Of a stretch of DNA of 9,098 nucleotides, positions 5,399 through 9,098 are shown one piece after another; the stretch's first letter is position 1, and each line of letters starts with the position of its first letter. The notes under the pieces were generated by a model. The model made no database searches. It was not told the DNA's origin and was given only the letters and a program-made list of their open reading frames with translations. The DNA comes from Flavobacteriales bacterium UBA4011 (GTDB lineage Bacteria > Bacteroidota > Bacteroidia > Flavobacteriales_D > Crocinitomicaceae). Position numbers and translations under genes: made by a program. Location: contig DGBF01000178.1 in NCBI GenBank assembly GCA_002384725.1, forward strand, positions 22,520-31,617. The letters run 5' to 3'.

Positions 5399-8029
5399 AA
5401 ATGGAGCAAATGGATTTTTGCCTCCATTCTTGTTTTGTGTATAATTATTTCAACTACGGTTTACCTAATGCGCGATAAAATCGTGGACAAAGTGGTTACC
5501 GAACTCAATAAAAACTTAAATACGCCGATTAAAGTTAGTTCCATTGAATTGACTTTTTGGGGTTCTTTCCCTAGGTTGAGTGTAGATTTTAATGATTTAT
5601 ACATTCGCGATGCTGTTGAAAAAGCAAAGGAAACGGATACTTTATTTTATTCTGAACGTGTACGATTGAAATTCAACCCTTTGGATCTCATTAAGAAAGA
5701 TTATAAAGTCAAGAAAATTGAAGTTTCACCTGGTTATACCCACATTAAAAACTTCAAAGAAGGAAAAAACAATTATAGCATTACAAAACCTTCTGAAGAA
5801 AATAACTCAAGTGGATTTGAATTTTCATTGAACGAAGTTGCTTTCGACGATTTTCGTTTGGACTACTCCAATTACGATGCACAGCAATATCATTCGACCA
5901 AGATGGATGAAATGGTTTTGTCTGGTGATTTTACAGACGAAATTATCGACTTGAATATTAAAGGTAACCTGATGATCAACTTTGCTCAAAGTGGCGAAGT
6001 GAAACTAGTTCGGAATAAAGCTGCTTATTTTGATGTAAATGTTCTAGTAAATCAAAAAGATGAATCGGTTACCATGGCTGAAGCGCCTGTTACTATTGCA
6101 GATTTGCCTTTCTCCTTTTCTTTACTCGTGCAACCTTCACTTATCGATGTTAGATTGAAAGCGAAAAATTTACAGCTGGTTCAATTGGCAAAGAGCATTC
6201 AACATAACGGGACGAAAACCATCAAGGAGATGCAAGGTTCTGGTGTAGTTCAATTTGATTTTCATTATTCCGATAAGCGAAAAGCCGATTCGAAAGGAGA
6301 AATTGAATGCAACTTTGGCATTGCGAATGGAAACATTGTAGAACCTTCTAATAACTTGCGCATTTCTGATATTAATGTAAAAGGATATTATGGGAATACG
6401 GATTTGAAAAAAGGCGAACATGTTAATTTGGAACAACTCAATTTCAGAACTCCAGCTGGACCCTTTACAGGAAATGTTTTACTGACCTCTTTTGAACAAC
6501 CACGTTATCAAGGAAAAGCAGTAGGAAAAGTTGATTTGGGAGTTTTACATACCCTTTTCCCTTTGCCAACCGTTCAAAGTATTTCGGGCCAAGTGCGCGT
6601 GGATAGTAAATTTGATTTAGAAAACAGAACTTCAGGAGTGCATATTAATTCATGTAATGGCGAATTAAACATGGCAAATGTTCAATGTCAGCTAAAAGAC
6701 GATAAACGTTATTTCGATCATATTTCAGGACGAATGTACCTAGAGAATAATATAGCCGGATTGGATAAGATGAGTCTTACCGTTGGTAAATCTGATTTGA
6801 TGTTGAATGGAAAATTCGAGCAATTACAAGCCTATTTGAATCACAGAGGGAATCTTGTTGTAAATATGGAGGTAAGAAGCGCGTATTTGGATGTTCAAGA
6901 TTTTGCTTCAAATGAAAAAGCTGACGAAATTCAAAACGGAAGAAACTATATCTTGCCGAACAATATTGATGGTAATCTTCACCTGTTGGCAAATAATTTA
7001 CAATATGACGAGCATCAATTTAAGAAGCTTTCGACGCAATTGAAAGTAACAGGGAGAACATTAAATTTCTCTCAACTCTCACTTCAGAATGCTGGCGCCG
7101 ACATAGATGGAAAAGTAATTATAGCCGAAAACTCACCTGAGATATTTACGATAAGCACGAACGCCTCGTCAAACAACATTTCTTTCCAACCTTTATTCAA
7201 AGAGTGGGACAATTTTCAGCAAACCACTATCGCTGCTGATAACATTGAAGGAATGGCACAAGCACAATTGCAATTTACTGCGCCGTTTGATCTTCGTTCA
7301 GGAATTGACTTCAAGAAGATTTTGGCAACTGTGAATTTGAAAGTTGACAATGGCCGACTAAAAAATATAGCTGCATTCAAGAGTATTACACAAAGCTTGA
7401 ATGACTCTAAGGTGACCAAATTGATCTTAAAGAAGAACAATATAAATGACTTCGAACGCAATCTTTTGGACTTGAAATTTGCCTCCTTACAAAACACTAT
7501 TACGATTCGTGATGGGAAACTCACGATTCCGAAAATGACTATTATATCGAACGCATTGACCGTGAACTTAGCTGGAACGCATGATTTTAACAACAATGTA
7601 GATTATCACTTCGACTTCAATCTTCGTGATATTAAAAAAGTGAAAGTAGAAACTGAATTTGGAGAAGTTATAGATGACGGAACAGGACTACGGTTGTTTG
7701 CGCATATGTTCGGACATATCGACAATCCGACCATAAAGTGGGATAGAGAACAAAAGAAAATACTTGCAAAGGAAACGATGGAAGAAGAAAAAATGACCAC
7801 TAAACAAATGCTAAAGGCAGAGTTCGGTTTGTTCAGAAAGGATACCGCAGTTGTTGCTTATAAAGGCGAAACTCAACCAAAAAAAGAGATTAGAATACAA
7901 TTTGGAAAACAGCCCGATGTAACTGAAGTCTCTGCCGAAACAAAAAAAGAAACAAAAATTGGAAACACTTTTAAAAAGTGGAAACAAGAGGCGGATAAGA
8001 ATAAAAAAGGAGAAGTTATTTTCGATTGA
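5369..8029 (+). CDS. AsmA-like family envelope protein
   Basis: This is an 886-residue protein with a basic N-terminus, one membrane segment at about residues 14-34 and then a very long, beta-rich, probably periplasmic region. Just after the anchor comes the conserved-looking AsmA entry segment (VSSIELTFWGSFPRLSV, about 56-72), followed by ERVRLKFNPLDLI. Near the C-terminus is the typical AsmA C-terminal pattern: GRLKNIAAFKSITQSLN, then GKLTIPKMTIISNALTVN and AGTHDFNNNVDYHF (about 715-750). The last ~100 residues are charged and lysine-rich. Known relatives (AsmA, TamB, YhdP) are bridge-like proteins of the envelope linked to phospholipid movement and outer-membrane homeostasis. A comparable role here is inferred. 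The start is GTG at 5369, because an in-frame TAA at 5357-5359 excludes earlier starts. No Shine-Dalgarno sequence is seen. The gene stands alone or with the small ORF behind it. Confidence 0.9.
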   Translation: MNKKSLRKVFKWSKWIFASILVLCIIISTTVYLMRDKIVDKVVTELNKNLNTPIKVSSIELTFWGSFPRLSVDFNDLYIRDAVEKAKETDTLFYSERVRLKFNPLDLIKKDYKVKKIEVSPGYTHIKNFKEGKNNYSITKPSEENNSSGFEFSLNEVAFDDFRLDYSNYDAQQYHSTKMDEMVLSGDFTDEIIDLNIKGNLMINFAQSGEVKLVRNKAAYFDVNVLVNQKDESVTMAEAPVTIADLPFSFSLLVQPSLIDVRLKAKNLQLVQLAKSIQHNGTKTIKEMQGSGVVQFDFHYSDKRKADSKGEIECNFGIANGNIVEPSNNLRISDINVKGYYGNTDLKKGEHVNLEQLNFRTPAGPFTGNVLLTSFEQPRYQGKAVGKVDLGVLHTLFPLPTVQSISGQVRVDSKFDLENRTSGVHINSCNGELNMANVQCQLKDDKRYFDHISGRMYLENNIAGLDKMSLTVGKSDLMLNGKFEQLQAYLNHRGNLVVNMEVRSAYLDVQDFASNEKADEIQNGRNYILPNNIDGNLHLLANNLQYDEHQFKKLSTQLKVTGRTLNFSQLSLQNAGADIDGKVIIAENSPEIFTISTNASSNNISFQPLFKEWDNFQQTTIAADNIEGMAQAQLQFTAPFDLRSGIDFKKILATVNLKVDNGRLKNIAAFKSITQSLNDSKVTKLILKKNNINDFERNLLDLKFASLQNTITIRDGKLTIPKMTIISNALTVNLAGTHDFNNNVDYHFDFNLRDIKKVKVETEFGEVIDDGTGLRLFAHMFGHIDNPTIKWDREQKKILAKETMEEEKMTTKQMLKAEFGLFRKDTAVVAYKGETQPKKEIRIQFGKQPDVTEVSAETKKETKIGNTFKKWKQEADKNKKGEVIFD

Positions 8030-8052
8030 TAAAAGGCGATTACGAAAACAGA

Positions 8053-8175
8053 ATGAACTACTATGATTCTTTAGAAAAGGTTCAAACCAAAAAAAGTAAA
8101 GAATCGTTTCTTTTGCTTATAGCTCAATTGGAGAAGGTTTGCCTTGAAAGGCATCTATCCATTTTGAAAGACTAA
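8053..8175 (+). CDS. Possible small ORF, 40 residues (49 from an upstream TTG)
   Basis: An open frame from ATG at 8053 encodes 40 residues (MNYYDSLEKVQTKKSKE at the start, LERHLSILKD at the end) and stops with TAA at 8173-8175. The frame is also open from TTG at 8026, which overlaps the AsmA-like stop as TTGA and would give 49 residues. The sequence is charged with spaced Leu/Ile/Val residues and should form an amphipathic helix. It has no signal peptide or membrane segment, and I recognise no family. It fills the gap to the opposing gene almost exactly, ending two bases before that gene's stop. It may be a genuine small protein co-expressed with the AsmA-like gene, the remnant of a longer gene, or chance, since a frame this short is common. 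Confidence 0.4.
   Translation: MNYYDSLEKVQTKKSKESFLLLIAQLEKVCLERHLSILKD
8065..8114 (+). terminator. Candidate intrinsic terminator or hairpin after the AsmA-like gene
   Basis: GATTCTTTA (8065-8073) pairs perfectly with TAAAGAATC (8097-8105). The 23-nt loop contains a nested GGTT/AACC mini-stem (8079-8088), and the structure is followed by a T-rich tract (8107-8114, TTTCTTTT). It lies 35 bp past the AsmA-like stop, where a terminator would be expected. The stem is AT-rich and the loop long, so strength is doubtful. It also overlaps the possible small ORF, and the two readings compete. Confidence 0.3.
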
Positions 8176-8177
8176 AA

Positions 8178-9098
8178 CTATTGTTTGATTATTTTCACCT
8201 TATTGAAACTGCTACCATCTGAAACTGACAGAATATAAACTCCAGCAGGCAATTCAGAAATAGTCCATTTATCATTCAAAATACCGTTTGTTGGTTTTTG
8301 TGTTTCTTTTCGAACGATTTTCCCTAGTTGATCAAACAAAACCAATTCGATTTCTCCACCCATTTGAGTCAATTCGATATTCAATTCATCATTCGTAGGA
8401 TTTGGGTAAACAGATAATTTCTCAATACCATTGATTTCTTCATAAGACAAGGGATAATTCGACGTGAAATTGAATTTGAATCCATCTCCATAATCAGCAC
8501 CAAAGTTTTTAATAATCGGTCCACCTAATTGATAGAATCGCGTATAGCCACTGCCATCATTGTTAGCAAAGAAACTCAATCCATCGTCATCTGTATCATA
8601 GACATTGTAACTTATACATCCTATTGGAAGCACAATTGTGTCTTTGTATAAAGTGTTACTAGCCATTCCTGATCTAGAAAAGATTATTTGATCTTGGTCA
8701 TCTCTCAAATCAAAAGAGCATTCGCTACCTGCATTGTTGGTTCTAAAATGAACGACAATACTCGATGGCATAACCTCAGGAATTATAAAATTGGTTTGAT
8801 GATGATCATTCAAAGTATAATTATCTGCCGCTCCGTTGACCTGAATCACTTTTGCGTGAAATCTATTTGAAACTTGTGACAAACTAGACCACAAAGTAAA
8901 AGGCGCTGGCATAGGAACATCAATGGAGTTATTCTCAGCTAAATTCCCGATCCAATCAAACGTTTGTGCATTGGTTTCGTCATTTACCCAATACTTAATT
9001 TTCGCCGTCGTAATGGCCGTTGAACCTGTGTTCTTTAAAACCACAATTGGCTCACGACAAATCGAATTAAATCTCGCGTATTCAATTTGATCTGTTGG
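8178..9098 (-). CDS. Type IX secretion-dependent multidomain protein, C-terminal part; 5' end outside window
   Basis: The frame is open to the right edge; 306 residues are visible before the TAA at 8178-8180. From the N-terminal side there is a CARDB-like beta-sandwich segment (CREPIVVLKNTGS, then ITTAKIKYWVND), about 9098-8780. Next comes a module rich in Asp and Gly (NVYDTDDDGLSFFANNDGSG, then FYQLGG), about 8771-8462. Last is a type A sorting domain (8417-8181): VYPNPTNDEL, LVLFDQLGKIV, LPAGVYILSV and a basic end KVKIIKQ. The sorting domain directs passage through the outer membrane by the type IX system, usually with surface anchoring or release. I recall this order of modules behind PNGase F-like or metalloprotease domains in Flavobacteriales, but no catalytic domain is visible here. 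The GTG at 9042-9044 is an internal codon, because the frame continues upstream of it with CREPIV. Confidence 0.88.
   Translation of the reverse strand, partial: PTDQIEYARFNSICREPIVVLKNTGSTAITTAKIKYWVNDETNAQTFDWIGNLAENNSIDVPMPAPFTLWSSLSQVSNRFHAKVIQVNGAADNYTLNDHHQTNFIIPEVMPSSIVVHFRTNNAGSECSFDLRDDQDQIIFSRSGMASNTLYKDTIVLPIGCISYNVYDTDDDGLSFFANNDGSGYTRFYQLGGPIIKNFGADYGDGFKFNFTSNYPLSYEEINGIEKLSVYPNPTNDELNIELTQMGGEIELVLFDQLGKIVRKETQKPTNGILNDKWTISELPAGVYILSVSDGSSFNKVKIIKQ

Noticed and set aside
7216..7596. 126-residue minus-strand open frame inside the AsmA-like gene
   Set aside because: It is hydrophobic only because it mirrors the beta-rich coding strand. It has no domain and no supporting context.
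8140..8153. TGCCTT/AAGGCA small hairpin in the gap after the AsmA-like gene
   Set aside because: It is a very short stem with no following T-run on either strand; it is likely chance.

Overview
The window is AT-rich and looks like ordinary chromosome from a Bacteroidota bacterium, most likely a member of the Flavobacteriales. Four things point there: a type A type-IX-secretion sorting domain at the C-terminus of the last gene (VYPNP motif, then a short beta-rich module ending in basic residues), a Bacteroidota-type AsmA-like protein, the absence of Shine-Dalgarno sequences before the starts I could inspect, and frequent GTG/TTG starts. Narrowing this to a Fluviicola/Crocinitomicaceae-like organism is only an impression from the protein styles and is not proven here.

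Left block (1-4340, + strand): four genes packed as a probable single transcription unit. They are the 3' part of purF (amidophosphoribosyltransferase, purine synthesis), a small two-TM sensor histidine kinase with no adjacent response regulator, gpmI (cofactor-independent phosphoglycerate mutase, glycolysis) and an MFS transporter. The junctions are 10 bp, a 4-bp ATGA overlap and 0 bp, which suggests translational coupling.

Middle block (4337-8029): a minus-strand gene for a small exported protein with irregular YD/RHS-like repeats converges on the MFS gene, so tightly that the two stop codons share a TTAA. It is divided by a 156-bp divergent intergenic region from a long plus-strand gene for an 886-residue AsmA-like envelope protein with one N-terminal membrane anchor. 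A perfect 11-bp inverted repeat brackets the start codon of the AsmA-like gene.

Right block (8030-9098): the 148-bp gap after the AsmA-like gene holds a possible 40-49 residue small ORF and a hairpin that could be a terminator. It is followed by the 3' part of a minus-strand gene for a type IX-secreted multidomain protein that runs out of the window.

I found no tRNA or rRNA, CRISPR array, insertion sequence, phage gene or recognisable defence system. Nothing here makes a convincing case for a new biological system. The points most worth a second look are the orphan kinase within a metabolic gene cluster, the unannotated small ORF, the repeat protein of unknown function and the inverted repeat at the AsmA-like gene's start.
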